Part shown: one piece after another, positions 26,698 to 35,173 of the stretch
How positions within the stretch are numbered: the first letter of the stretch is position 1
Layout: each line of letters opens with the position of its first letter
DNA from: Gaetbulibacter_A sp043876815
GTDB lineage: Bacteria > Bacteroidota > Bacteroidia > Flavobacteriales > Flavobacteriaceae
Assembly: GCF_043876815.1 (NCBI RefSeq)
Contig: NZ_JBAWKA010000004.1
Coordinates: 248,001-312,000, forward strand
Reading direction: 5' to 3'
Length of the DNA stretch: 64,000 nucleotides
Translations under genes and position numbers: made by a program
The notes under the pieces: model-generated
What the model was told of the DNA's origin: nothing
What the model saw: the letters and a program-made list of their open reading frames with translations, nothing else
The model's database searches: none

Positions 26698-27453
26698 TTA
26701 ATCAAGTTCTAAACGCCGCATTTGTTCGTTGGCCTTTTTAAATATATTACGGATCACATCACCGTTTGATGGTTCTTCTGCTAGCGTTTCAGGATCCCAC
26801 TGACTTCGTTCTGTGGCAAAAAAATCCCCGCCATAAATATGAATCCCACCAGTAAAACGAGGTAAAGGATTAGTAACGGAATGAATAGCATTGTTGTTTA
26901 GGGTGGCAACATCGCCTTCAAATAAACACCGAACATCATGTGCATCCAGACCGTCCTTTTGTTTTTTCCATAGAATATTGTCTTCACGACCCGAATAAAT
27001 TCCAATATTAGCCCACATTAAATGATTGTGCGGCATTAAATTCATTTGAGGCGTCCAGGTTGCCGCGAATATAGTAAGGTCTTTAGAGCGGAGGAATACT
27101 TTAAGTCCCGCCTCTTTTGGACTTCCAACCGCTTTCAACACGGCCTTGGGATCTGAAACCGCTTTGGCCAGAACTTCTTTTACAGCTTGCTGCGGATCAA
27201 CATCTTTATTGGCTTCTATACAAGCTTCTATAAATTTATGCATGTTTATCAATTCTTGCTCGTTCACCGGTATAATCCGTTCACCATGATCTAAAGCATC
27301 GCTTGAGATTTCTGTTTTAGCATTGGCCATAAATGATGGAAGGACAGTAAGTCCTAAGCCCAGGCCTAATGTTCTAATCATACCTCTTCGTGATAAAGAG
27401 GATGTCGTGCTCGTGTTTGACAAGGTGTTTAAATCCGTTTTTAAATGTAACAT
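26698..27453 (-). CDS. Tat-exported cupin (metal-dependent beta-helix enzyme)
   Basis: 251 residues with a twin-arginine-like signal (SRRGMIRTLGLG, about 20-31) and a cleavage region near FMANAKTE, so it is likely exported folded to the periplasm. The mature domain is a double-stranded beta-helix with probable metal ligands in MPHNHLMW and IHSVTNP, plus GGIHIYGGDF. It resembles the COG5553 group, related to cysteine or thiol dioxygenases. It lies 11 nt downstream of a MarR regulator and is followed directly by ridA. Thiol or amine oxidation is plausible, not demonstrated. Confidence 0.75.
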   Translation of the reverse strand: MLHLKTDLNTLSNTSTTSSLSRRGMIRTLGLGLGLTVLPSFMANAKTEISSDALDHGERIIPVNEQELINMHKFIEACIEANKDVDPQQAVKEVLAKAVSDPKAVLKAVGSPKEAGLKVFLRSKDLTIFAATWTPQMNLMPHNHLMWANIGIYSGREDNILWKKQKDGLDAHDVRCLFEGDVATLNNNAIHSVTNPLPRFTGGIHIYGGDFFATERSQWDPETLAEEPSNGDVIRNIFKKANEQMRRLELD

Positions 27454-27464
27454 CGTGTTTGGTT

Positions 27465-27956
27465 TTAGGATTTTATTTTTTGGTATTCGCTTTGAAACCG
27501 ATCATTAATAGGAACTGTTTTTAAGGCGATTTCAATGTTATCCAGACACTTAAGTATGGTAAGGTCTTCTTCTAACATCTTATAAATAGCCGCTTCACAA
27601 CTATCCCAAATATGTTTGAGCTGGGGTAGTAAATCTTTAGATTTCTGACTTAATTTAATATTTTGTTTGCGCTTGTCGCTTTCATCTTGCTCTGAAACGA
27701 TGTAGCCTTTATTTGCCATTTTTTTTAGCATAGAAACCATCGAAGGATGTGTATACCCTAATTGGTCTGCAATTTCGACCATAGTTAATTTGTTATATTC
27801 CAATAATAATTTAAAAACCAAATGCCAGCTGGGTTCAACATCCAGATCAATATGTTTAAAGAATTTTCTGGTGTCGTGCGCCATCCGGTCACTTATGCGC
27901 TTTAATCGATTATCCAGAGCTCTATACCCCTGTGCTTTAATAAAATCTTTATCCAT
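27465..27956 (-). CDS. MarR-family transcriptional regulator
   Basis: 163 residues with a winged-helix core: MVEIADQLGYTHPSMVSMLKKM (recognition helix) and GYIVSEQDESDKRKQNI (wing). No Cys stands in the usual redox-sensing position, so ligand sensing is likely. It starts the operon MarR-cupin-RidA and is divergent from the DsrE-rhodanese pair (250 bp between starts). A 10-bp palindrome TAGTTAACTA 36 bp upstream of its ATG is a candidate operator for autoregulation and perhaps control of the divergent genes. Confidence 0.88.
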   Translation of the reverse strand: MDKDFIKAQGYRALDNRLKRISDRMAHDTRKFFKHIDLDVEPSWHLVFKLLLEYNKLTMVEIADQLGYTHPSMVSMLKKMANKGYIVSEQDESDKRKQNIKLSQKSKDLLPQLKHIWDSCEAAIYKMLEEDLTILKCLDNIEIALKTVPINDRFQSEYQKIKS

Positions 27957-27991
27957 AACTTTTAGATATATATAAATATACTAAAAATAGT

Positions 27992-28001
27992 TAGTTAACT
28001 A
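27992..28001. promoter_or_regulatory. Candidate MarR operator palindrome
   Basis: TAGTTAACTA is a perfect 10-bp palindrome, with the half-sequence TAGTT/ATAGT recurring close by (27988 and 28004). It lies between the divergent MarR and DsrE genes. MarR proteins bind inverted repeats of about 16-20 bp, so this short core is suggestive only. Confidence 0.35.
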
Positions 28002-28158
28002 CATAGTTTGCTACATATTTTGTTCTCGTTAGAAGTTTTTTACATGAATTTGTATTAAAAAGACTTGTTTTTTAATGTGTTTAGGTCAGAAATCAGTCTT
28101 TGGCCCTGAGAGTCCATTTTTTGAACTTTTTAGGTCATTCCAACCCTCACTCATACTC

Positions 28159-28166
28159 TAAATTTG
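28159..28166 (+). promoter_or_regulatory. Candidate -7 box for DsrE-rhodanese genes
   Basis: TAAATTTG matches TAnnTTTG and lies 40 bp upstream of the DsrE ATG. I found no clear -33 element at the expected spacing. Confidence 0.5.
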
Positions 28167-28206
28167 CTTTATCAAAACAATCTATTAACTTTTTAAACAA
28201 TTAATT

Positions 28207-28575
28207 ATGAGTACAAAAAAGAAGATCGTAGTGTTGATAAGCTACGGATTAAACGATGAAAGAGCCTCCGTAGCGTGGAGTATCGCCAACGGAGGTATTA
28301 AATCAGGGTTAGATGTGAGTATTTTTCTGGTAAGTTCCGGTGTAGACTGGGTTAGAAAAAGTGCTGCAAAGTATGCCCATTTGAATCCAAAAGACCCTAC
28401 CATGAAAGACATGATCGACGCTGTAGTAAGCAACAAATGTCGCATTATGGTATGTCCTCCTTGTGCCGCTGTGCGTGGTTATGAGGTTGAAGATCTTATC
28501 GATGAAATTGAATTAGTAGGTTCTCCAGCCCTGCACCAGCTAATCCTGGAAGGTGCTGAAACCATTACTTTATAA
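28207..28575 (+). CDS. DsrE-family sulfur-relay-like protein
   Basis: 122 residues with the DsrE/F fold: N-terminal KKKIVVLISYGLNDE, a Gly-rich helix cap, and a CPPCAAVRGY motif holding Cys83 and Cys86. In DsrE/TusD-like proteins a Cys in this region carries persulfide; the CxxC here could be redox-active or sulfur-carrying. It lies 33 bp upstream of a rhodanese gene, and the pair fits a sulfane-sulfur handling module. Divergent from MarR. Confidence 0.85.
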   Translation: MSTKKKIVVLISYGLNDERASVAWSIANGGIKSGLDVSIFLVSSGVDWVRKSAAKYAHLNPKDPTMKDMIDAVVSNKCRIMVCPPCAAVRGYEVEDLIDEIELVGSPALHQLILEGAETITL

Positions 28576-28608
28576 CTTAAATTATAATTACTTAAAATTA
28601 AACATATT

Positions 28609-28980
28609 ATGAATCAATTACAAACCAAAGTATCAAACAAAGTTGTGGCGCAAATCCCAGCAAATCAGGTAGAAGCCATTTTAAAAGCACAAAGCCACCA
28701 CATCATCGATGTGCGCAATCCACAGGCCATTGAAAATCAAGGAGGATTTCCGGGAGCGGTAAACATTCCTTTGGAAACCGTTGATCAAGCTATAGATAAA
28801 AGCAACGCTAATTACCATCCAGTTTTCGACAACGAAGGTCCCTTCTTGTTTTGCTGCACAGGTGGCGTGATGTCTTACATGGCTGCAATTAAAGCTCAGG
28901 AATCCGGGATTAAGCAGGTTTTTAACTTAGAAGGAGGTCATGCCGGATGGTTAAAAGTAAAAACAGGACAAGAAGCCTGA
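28609..28980 (+). CDS. Rhodanese-like sulfurtransferase
   Basis: 123-residue single rhodanese domain: HIIDVRNPQA (Cdc25-type CH2A) and VNIPLE, then the active-site loop FCCTGGVMS with Cys83 as the catalytic residue (a neighbouring Cys82 is also present), and the final EGGHAGWLK. It transfers sulfane sulfur to thiols. Cytosolic, no signal. Downstream of DsrE and followed by a hairpin terminator. Confidence 0.9.
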   Translation: MNQLQTKVSNKVVAQIPANQVEAILKAQSHHIIDVRNPQAIENQGGFPGAVNIPLETVDQAIDKSNANYHPVFDNEGPFLFCCTGGVMSYMAAIKAQESGIKQVFNLEGGHAGWLKVKTGQEA

Positions 28981-29012
28981 TCGAAAATCATCAATCAATT
29001 ATAAAAAGTCAG

Positions 29013-29066
29013 TGCAAGCTAAAGAATTCTTCATCCCAAGGAAACACTGAGCTTGCATACTTTTTT
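29013..29066 (+). terminator. Intrinsic terminator after rhodanese
   Basis: TGCAAGCT (29013-29020) pairs with AGCTTGCA (29050-29057) across a 29-nt loop, and the 3' arm is followed by TACTTTTTT. The large loop makes it less certain than other terminators in the window. Confidence 0.55.
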
Positions 29067-29080
29067 AAATATTTGTTACT

Positions 29081-29461
29081 ATGGAATTTTTAATAAACGT
29101 GTTGGTTGTGTATGGTATTTCAGCTATTATAACCATCAGCAAAATATTTGAACCCCTGCGGGATATCGCGGAAAAAAGAAGTCCGAATTTTTGGAAATAC
29201 CTTACTAGTTGTATGCAATGTTTACCCTTTTGGGTCGGTGTATTTGTTTCTTTTGTGATGGGTACTTCAATGGTAGTTAGCAATGAGAACCTCCCAGGAT
29301 TTTTAAACAGCTTTTTAAGCTATTTATTTTCGGGAGCGCTTTACAGCGGAACCACATTTTTGATACACACGGTGTTTGTATGTTTGAAGGGTGACGCATG
29401 GACGGCTCGAGAAAAAGCAGAGAAAAAGCGAAAAATTGAGAAAGGCATTATAAACCCTTAA
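29081..29461 (+). CDS. DUF1360-like small membrane protein
   Basis: 126 residues with an N-terminal transmembrane segment (about 5-22), a central helix with TSCMQCLPFWVGVF (a CxxC at the membrane edge, the recognisable DUF1360 mark), and a further helix near 75-95; the C-terminus is basic and cytosolic. Function unknown. It lies downstream of the rhodanese terminator and converges with the AraC gene, their stops being 10 bp apart. Confidence 0.75.
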   Translation: MEFLINVLVVYGISAIITISKIFEPLRDIAEKRSPNFWKYLTSCMQCLPFWVGVFVSFVMGTSMVVSNENLPGFLNSFLSYLFSGALYSGTTFLIHTVFVCLKGDAWTAREKAEKKRKIEKGIINP

Positions 29462-29471
29462 GTATAAATGA

Positions 29472-30347
29472 TTATGCAGAAACATTTACTTTGGTGTTTC
29501 GCCATTGTTTTGGCGTAACACCAAATTGCTGTTTAAAACTTCGTATGAAATGAGAATCACTTTCAAAACCACAATCATAGCAAATCTCTTGCACGTTAAA
29601 ATCGGTGTTTAACATCAGATGACGCGCTAAATGAAGGCGTTTCTGCATGAGCCATTTGCCAGGAGTGGTTTGATAAATCTTTTTAAATTCCCGTTTGAAG
29701 GTCGACACACTTTTACCGCAAAGTCTTGCAAAATCTTCTATCTTCAAATTATAAATAAACTGCTCCTCCATGATCTGTTCAATACCACTATCGGTATTTT
29801 TTGAAATGGTGTACAACATATCCCGAACCGAATGGTTATTGGCATCCAAACAAATATTCAGGAGCATTTCCCGAAATTTTAATTCGATGATTTTTTGTGA
29901 TGGTTTTTTAGGTTGTTTTAAATAAGAAAAAAAGGAATGATAAAGGGTTTTTAAACTTTCAGACACATCGATTCTGTATATAAAATTAGGATTATCTAAG
30001 ATTTTTAAAGATGAAATTTCCTTGTTAATATCCTCCTCGATGGCACGTCGGATAAAATCGTCCCGCATAAAGAACATCAGAACACAAAAGCCTTCTTCAA
30101 AGTATTGCTGGTTTTTGAAAGCGCCTTTTCGCACGAAAATGGATTGGTCTTCCTGAACCAAATAATCCTTCGAAGGCATGATCCATTTCTTTTGACCACT
30201 AAGTACATAAACAATACTATGACATTCAGACCAGGCCGTGAATAATTCCTCTTTGATCGGGCATTTAAACTCAACGATCAAATAGTCTTCTCCAATAAAC
30301 TTATTGTATCCCGGGGTTTCTAAAAAGTGTTTATATGAATCGAACAT
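29472..30347 (-). CDS. AraC-family transcriptional regulator
   Basis: 291 residues. The N-terminal 170 residues form a cupin-like sensor of the ExsA-type; the C-terminal part holds the double helix-turn-helix: FARLCGKSVSTFKREFKK and ICYDCGFESDSHFIRSFKQQFGVTPKQWR. The sensed ligand and targets are unknown. It is divergent from nothing close; the next gene upstream (M66 protease) is on the same strand 102 bp away. A TATCTTTG box precedes the start. Confidence 0.9.
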   Translation of the reverse strand: MFDSYKHFLETPGYNKFIGEDYLIVEFKCPIKEELFTAWSECHSIVYVLSGQKKWIMPSKDYLVQEDQSIFVRKGAFKNQQYFEEGFCVLMFFMRDDFIRRAIEEDINKEISSLKILDNPNFIYRIDVSESLKTLYHSFFSYLKQPKKPSQKIIELKFREMLLNICLDANNHSVRDMLYTISKNTDSGIEQIMEEQFIYNLKIEDFARLCGKSVSTFKREFKKIYQTTPGKWLMQKRLHLARHLMLNTDFNVQEICYDCGFESDSHFIRSFKQQFGVTPKQWRNTKVNVSA

Positions 30348-30375
30348 CTTGATTCGCAGTTTATTACCTATTAAT

Positions 30376-30383
30376 CAAAGATA
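30376..30383 (-). promoter_or_regulatory. Candidate -7 box of the AraC gene
   Basis: Minus-strand TATCTTTG matches TAnnTTTG and lies 28 bp upstream of the start at 30347. The -33 element is not evident. Confidence 0.45.
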
Positions 30384-30449
30384 ATATTTTTTTCAATTCG
30401 TTTCACTATTTAATATCTAAAAACCCCGAAGAATTATTGAGTTAATCTA

Positions 30450-32159
30450 TTACAAACTCCAGACATACAACACCTGAGGATTTGTAGGTATGCCATTCAT
30501 TTCAGCATCTGGTGTACTTAAAAGCTCAATTTTGCTAACGGTGCCATCTCCTGCTGGTAAATTTACAGCTCGCGTATTAAAGCTTTTTCCGTCTAAGGGG
30601 TCTATACCGGATTGTAGCGCTATAGGTAGCAGCATGGTTTTTATTGTACCACCCTGTACAACCCGTAAACTAATGTCACAACCACCTTCCGGACAATATT
30701 TTACTTGTGCTTCAAGGCGATCGGTTTCCACATTAGGATCAAAGACCTTGATGAGTCCGCTGGTATAAGGGCCGATCGGAGGATATACTATAGTCGCCTG
30801 AGGAGTCGTTGAACTAACACCAGCCATAACGCTAATCACCTCCACATCATTTACAATGGGGTAATTTACACCATTATTTTCTAAAGGTTTACTATAGGTT
30901 ACGGTGATGTCATCCCAACGCACATAATCAGAACTACCGGCCTTTCGTATGGCGATATGGCCTTCGAGATAACTTTGCATTTGGCTTTGAGAATAATCTG
31001 AGAAATGTCGCATCAGAAAACCGGTTTCCTGATCGCCTGCACCACCACCTTGCATAGGGTCTTGTTTATAGGTTCCTGGCATCCCGCCAACGGCGTTTTC
31101 TTGAACGGTAGGTGGTATAAAGGTGTTCGTATTCATGTCATAAGCCCAAACTGGACCGGCGTGTGTTTTATTATAACTATCTGGTGCCGAAATACCATGC
31201 ATATCACCTTTGTAGGGGTAGTTGTTATTATCACCCCAATGGGGTAATGAAAAGGCATGACCAATTTCGTGTTGAAAAATCCCAAGACTGGTCCCATTTC
31301 CAACGCCACCAAAACCACCTGCTTGTCCACCCGCATTGACGCCATAAATATTAATATAAAATAAGGCATAACGTCCTTGGGTTCCTGCAGCGGCTTTTAA
31401 CGCAGTTTTCCACTGTGACGCGGCAGCTTGTTCTCCATCAAATTTAATACCGTTAAGAGCTTCGTAATCTGCTTTAGAGCTTACCCTGGAGGCAGGAGCA
31501 CCAACATCTTTTCGTGGAGGTATGGTTAATTCAGTGAACAGCATATTTGGAAAATGTCTTAGTGTAACTCCGGAAACCGGCCATTTAGAACGTATCTCTT
31601 CAAGCCAACCTTTTGGATAATCACCCGGTGAATCTTGAAAAAAATGGGCGTCAAACATATTCATGATCACATGGTTTGGTGCTCCGATGGTTAAATCGTT
31701 GAACTCCATAGTGTCACTTCCGGCTTGAATAGTAAGGCGCAGCCCGGGTTGCACAAATTCTTTAGGAATGATTGCGGCAAAACTATTTTCGAATTTATGT
31801 TGAATGGCACCATAGCGGAGATCGATCGCTTCCGTCAATGTTGAAGGCCCTGATAAATTAATGGTTTCGGTTGTTCCGTTTAAATTTATAATAGCATTAA
31901 CATCCGGCGCCGATTCACCAATATGTGTCGTAAAATTAACTTTTATTAATGTGGCTCTGTTGCTAACTAATTTAAAAAGTTCGTCTTCCGGTTGTTGAAC
32001 GTGAGTTTGGGCAAAAAATACGGCTCCAAAAGGCGCATTTTCTGATATGGGATCACCCGATAGAACGGCGTCATCAAGATCCTGGTTTTTACAATGTTGA
32101 ATTAGGATGAGGCTGCATAGAAAAATGAGCCCTTTAAAATAGGTCATTGGGGGTTTCAT
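30450..32159 (-). CDS. M66-type zinc metalloprotease lipoprotein (StcE-like)
   Basis: 569 residues, signal with lipobox LIQHC (Cys22-24 region). The catalytic motif HEIGHAFSLPHWGD near residue 297 is the extended HExxHxxGxxH-type site of the M66 family, whose founding member StcE cuts mucin-type glycoproteins. The motif TIQAGSDTMEF and the N-terminal domain belong to the same family, and a beta-rich C-terminal region (about 460-569) probably binds carbohydrate. A second Met five codons in could be the start. Presumably surface-exposed; substrate unknown. Monocistronic by spacing. Confidence 0.88.
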   Translation of the reverse strand: MKPPMTYFKGLIFLCSLILIQHCKNQDLDDAVLSGDPISENAPFGAVFFAQTHVQQPEDELFKLVSNRATLIKVNFTTHIGESAPDVNAIINLNGTTETINLSGPSTLTEAIDLRYGAIQHKFENSFAAIIPKEFVQPGLRLTIQAGSDTMEFNDLTIGAPNHVIMNMFDAHFFQDSPGDYPKGWLEEIRSKWPVSGVTLRHFPNMLFTELTIPPRKDVGAPASRVSSKADYEALNGIKFDGEQAAASQWKTALKAAAGTQGRYALFYINIYGVNAGGQAGGFGGVGNGTSLGIFQHEIGHAFSLPHWGDNNNYPYKGDMHGISAPDSYNKTHAGPVWAYDMNTNTFIPPTVQENAVGGMPGTYKQDPMQGGGAGDQETGFLMRHFSDYSQSQMQSYLEGHIAIRKAGSSDYVRWDDITVTYSKPLENNGVNYPIVNDVEVISVMAGVSSTTPQATIVYPPIGPYTSGLIKVFDPNVETDRLEAQVKYCPEGGCDISLRVVQGGTIKTMLLPIALQSGIDPLDGKSFNTRAVNLPAGDGTVSKIELLSTPDAEMNGIPTNPQVLYVWSL

Positions 32160-32414
32160 AATGTAGGTAGATTTAAGGGTTTTTTTAATAGATAATTAAT
32201 GATGAAAAAATTAAAGTAGCGTTTAATTTTTTAGCTAAACTTTAACTTTCTTAGGGAAAATAAATGAAAAATTTTTAAATATTGATTAATAGGTTTTTAA
32301 ATATTGAAATAGGTGTTAGTTCTTTCCTTTTGTCGAACTTTTAACAATATTTCTTTTTTATCACCTTTATAAAAACCATATCGAAGATTATATGGTGCTT
32401 TGATTCTTCTATTG

Positions 32415-32422
32415 TACTTTTG
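32415..32422 (+). promoter_or_regulatory. Candidate -7 box for DUF3817-MscS operon
   Basis: TACTTTTG fits TAnnTTTG and lies 16 bp upstream of the ATG at 32439. The -33 match is poor, and a leader of only about 10 nt would follow, so it is moderate evidence. Confidence 0.4.
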
Positions 32423-32438
32423 TATAAAATTTCAGATC

Positions 32439-32726
32439 ATGTTTACATTCCGTAATATATTTCGAATGGTTGCCTTTCTTGAAGGCCTTTCTTATATATT
32501 GTTATTGTTTTTTGCAACACCTGTAAAATATCTCGCTGGTGAACCGCAATATGTAAAAATGTTGGGTATGCCACATGGCCTCTTATTTATTGGATATATC
32601 ATTATAGCTATTATGATAAAACCTGATTTTGATTGGCCGAAAAAAGATTTTTTGATCGTATTGGTAGCCTCTATTATTCCTTTTGGAACTTTTTATGTTG
32701 ATAAAAAATACATACAAACGAAATGA
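32439..32726 (+). CDS. DUF3817 membrane protein
   Basis: 95 residues from the ATG at 32439; a longer frame from 32400 would begin with an unlikely sequence. The family motif FRMVAFLEGLSYILLLF opens the protein, followed by KYLAGEPQYVKMLGMPHGLLFIGY and a third helix. Three transmembrane helices. Function unknown. Its stop overlaps the MscS start by 4 bp, so the two are translationally coupled. Confidence 0.85.
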   Translation: MFTFRNIFRMVAFLEGLSYILLLFFATPVKYLAGEPQYVKMLGMPHGLLFIGYIIIAIMIKPDFDWPKKDFLIVLVASIIPFGTFYVDKKYIQTK

Positions 32727-34048
32727 TACGCAATAGTATTTTAATTCAAGATAACATCGATACAAAAATCGACACAAAAGCTGTATCAGATTTTCCATGG
32801 AAACATTGGATTTATGATTATTTAATAGAGCTGAAAGTTTCTGAAACAATTGCTGTTTATCTCAACATAGCCATATTGATAATCGTTTTATTGTTGATCA
32901 TTTTTATTACTGATTTTGTTATTCGAAAAATCCTCATTGGCGCCTTTTCCAGATTCGCGGAACGTTCAAAAACCAATTTTGATGATCTTTTAGTAAAAAA
33001 CAAAACGCCCCGAAACCTAGCTCATATCATCCCATTATTAATCGCCATTGCTTTTGTTCCCGGGGTATTCTCAGATTTCCCCCATACAGAAGCCATTCTG
33101 GAGAAAGCTTTACAGGTTTTCGCCATTCTTTTAACGCTTTGGGTTATTCGTAGTATCCTGAATACGTTTAAAGATTACCTTAAAACGCTGGAACGTTTTA
33201 TGGATAAACCCATAGACAGTTATATTCAGGTATTCATGATCTTTGCTTGGCTTGGTGGTATTTTATCTGCCATAGCAATTATTACGGGTATTCCATTTTT
33301 ACACTTTTTAACTGGCTTAGGAGCTATTTCTGCGGTTGTAATATTGGTATTTAAGGATACCATTTTAGGTTTTGTTGCCAGTATTCAGGTGTCCATCAAT
33401 GATATGGTCCGAATTGGTGATTGGATTACTTTTGAAAAATACGGCGCCGATGGGGATGTGATTGAAATTACCTTAGCGACCGTAAAAGTTCAAAATTTTG
33501 ACAAAACCATAACGACTATTCCAACCTATGCCCTGATTTCAGATTCTTTCAAGAATTGGCGTGGTATGACCGAATCGGGCGGTAGACGTATTAAGCGAGC
33601 CCTGATTATTAAACAGGAAAGTGTTAAGTTCCTTTCGGACGAAGAAGCTGAAAAGCTTAAAAAAATTCAGTTACTAAATGCTTATATCGAATCAAGACAA
33701 GAAGATATTAAAGCTCATAATTCGGAACAACAAATTGATAAAAGTCTATTGATAAATGGCAGGAACCTAACCAATATTGGTGTGTTTCGAAAATATATCG
33801 ATTCCTATTTGAATAATCATTCAGCGGTAAATAAGGACATGATGATTATGGCTCGGCAACTGGCCCCCACACCTCAAGGCATCCCCTTAGAAATTTATGT
33901 TTTCAGTAGCGATAAGCGATGGGAGAATTACGAATACATCATGGCCGATATTTTCGATCACCTCATTGCTGCTTTACCTTATTTCGAACTGGAAATATTT
34001 GAACTACCAAGTAGTACTTCTTTTAAAGATCTTAGTTTAAAAAAATAG
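32723..34048 (+). CDS. MscS-family mechanosensitive channel
   Basis: 441 residues. Four to five N-terminal transmembrane helices (about 35-200), the pore-lining segment with GLGAISAVVILVFKDTILGFVAS, the beta domain VSINDMVRIGDWITFEKYGADG, and a C-terminal cytoplasmic domain. These are the marks of YbdG-like larger MscS homologues. Such channels release solutes on hypo-osmotic shock. Coupled to the DUF3817 gene and ended by a strong hairpin. Confidence 0.93.
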   Translation: MIRNSILIQDNIDTKIDTKAVSDFPWKHWIYDYLIELKVSETIAVYLNIAILIIVLLLIIFITDFVIRKILIGAFSRFAERSKTNFDDLLVKNKTPRNLAHIIPLLIAIAFVPGVFSDFPHTEAILEKALQVFAILLTLWVIRSILNTFKDYLKTLERFMDKPIDSYIQVFMIFAWLGGILSAIAIITGIPFLHFLTGLGAISAVVILVFKDTILGFVASIQVSINDMVRIGDWITFEKYGADGDVIEITLATVKVQNFDKTITTIPTYALISDSFKNWRGMTESGGRRIKRALIIKQESVKFLSDEEAEKLKKIQLLNAYIESRQEDIKAHNSEQQIDKSLLINGRNLTNIGVFRKYIDSYLNNHSAVNKDMMIMARQLAPTPQGIPLEIYVFSSDKRWENYEYIMADIFDHLIAALPYFELEIFELPSSTSFKDLSLKK

Positions 34049-34054
34049 AATAAA

Positions 34055-34087
34055 AAAAAAGGATGCTTTACTCAGGCATCCTTTTTT
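34055..34087. terminator. Strong bidirectional intrinsic terminator
   Basis: AAAAAAGGATGC and GCATCCTTTTTT form a 12-bp perfect stem around a 10-nt loop, with T runs on both strands; it separates the converging MscS and leuB genes. Confidence 0.9.
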
Positions 34088-34105
34088 ATTCAAAATGATT
34101 ATGAT

Positions 34106-35164
34106 TTAGATGTTAGCGGCTAGCCAGTCTCCCACTTCTTTAGTTCCATAAGATTTATCGCCATTGGCTAGATCTTCGGTTACAATTCCTTCAGCAAGTG
34201 CTTTATTTACGGCATCACGAATAGCTTTTCCTTCCTCCGGTAAATTAAATGCCATTTCAAACATCATGGCTGCAGATAATACGGTTGCCATAGGGTTGGC
34301 AATATTTAATCCTGTTGCCTGAGGGTACGATCCGTGTATCGGCTCAAATAAAGCGATATCCGAGCCCATCGAAGCTGAAGGCATTAATCCCATGGAACCG
34401 GAAATAACAGAAGCCTCATCGGTTAATATATCTCCAAACAGGTTTTCTGTGATTAAAACATCATAGCTATTTGGCCATTGTACCAATCGCATGGCTACAG
34501 CATCAACAAATTCGTAACTTACTGTAACTTCAGGATAATCTTTTTCCATAGCTTGTACCGTTTCACGCCATAAACGTGACGTTTCCAATACGTTGGCCTT
34601 ATCCACGCAGCATAATTTTTTAGTTCGGGTCATGGCAAGTTCAAATCCTTTTTTAGCCAAGCGTTTTACTTCCTCTCTGGTATATACGCAATTGTCAAAA
34701 GCGGTTTCCCCTCCATCGCGACGGCCTTTTTCACCAAAATAAATACCTCCGGTAAGCTCACGTAAAAACACCAAATCAGTACCTTCGATACGTTCTCTTT
34801 TTAAAGGCGATTTATCAATTAGAGACGGAAATGTAAAGGTTGGACGAACATTAGCGAAAAGCCCTAATTTTTTACGCATTTTAAGCAGACCCTGCTCTGG
34901 ACGCACTTTGGCTGAAGGATCATTATCGAATCGTGGGTGACCAATAGCTCCAAATAAAACAGCATCTGAACTTGTACATATGTTATGTGTTTCATCGGGG
35001 TACGGTTCGCCAACGGCGTCAATAGCTGCCGCACCAGTTAAAGCTGGTTTCCAGGTGATCTCGTGACCAAATTTTTTGGCTACGGCATCACTCACTTTTA
35101 CAGCTTGTTCTATAACTTCCGGTCCAATACCGTCTCCGGCTAAAAGGGCAATATTAAATTTCAT
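34106..35164 (-). CDS. leuB: 3-isopropylmalate dehydrogenase
   Basis: 352 residues, NAD-dependent oxidative decarboxylase. Opening NIALLAGDGIGPEV, substrate loop LGLFANVRP, LTGGIYFG, catalytic TRxKxLCCVDKANVL, and the NAD-binding EPIHGSYPQATG are all present. It can act on 3-isopropylmalate (leucine) and on 3-methylmalate (isoleucine from citramalate), which matters because the synthase 9 nt upstream looks citramalate-type. Last gene of leuC-leuD-synthase-leuB. Confidence 0.96.
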   Translation of the reverse strand: MKFNIALLAGDGIGPEVIEQAVKVSDAVAKKFGHEITWKPALTGAAAIDAVGEPYPDETHNICTSSDAVLFGAIGHPRFDNDPSAKVRPEQGLLKMRKKLGLFANVRPTFTFPSLIDKSPLKRERIEGTDLVFLRELTGGIYFGEKGRRDGGETAFDNCVYTREEVKRLAKKGFELAMTRTKKLCCVDKANVLETSRLWRETVQAMEKDYPEVTVSYEFVDAVAMRLVQWPNSYDVLITENLFGDILTDEASVISGSMGLMPSASMGSDIALFEPIHGSYPQATGLNIANPMATVLSAAMMFEMAFNLPEEGKAIRDAVNKALAEGIVTEDLANGDKSYGTKEVGDWLAANI

Positions 35165-35173
35165 GTTGTTTTT

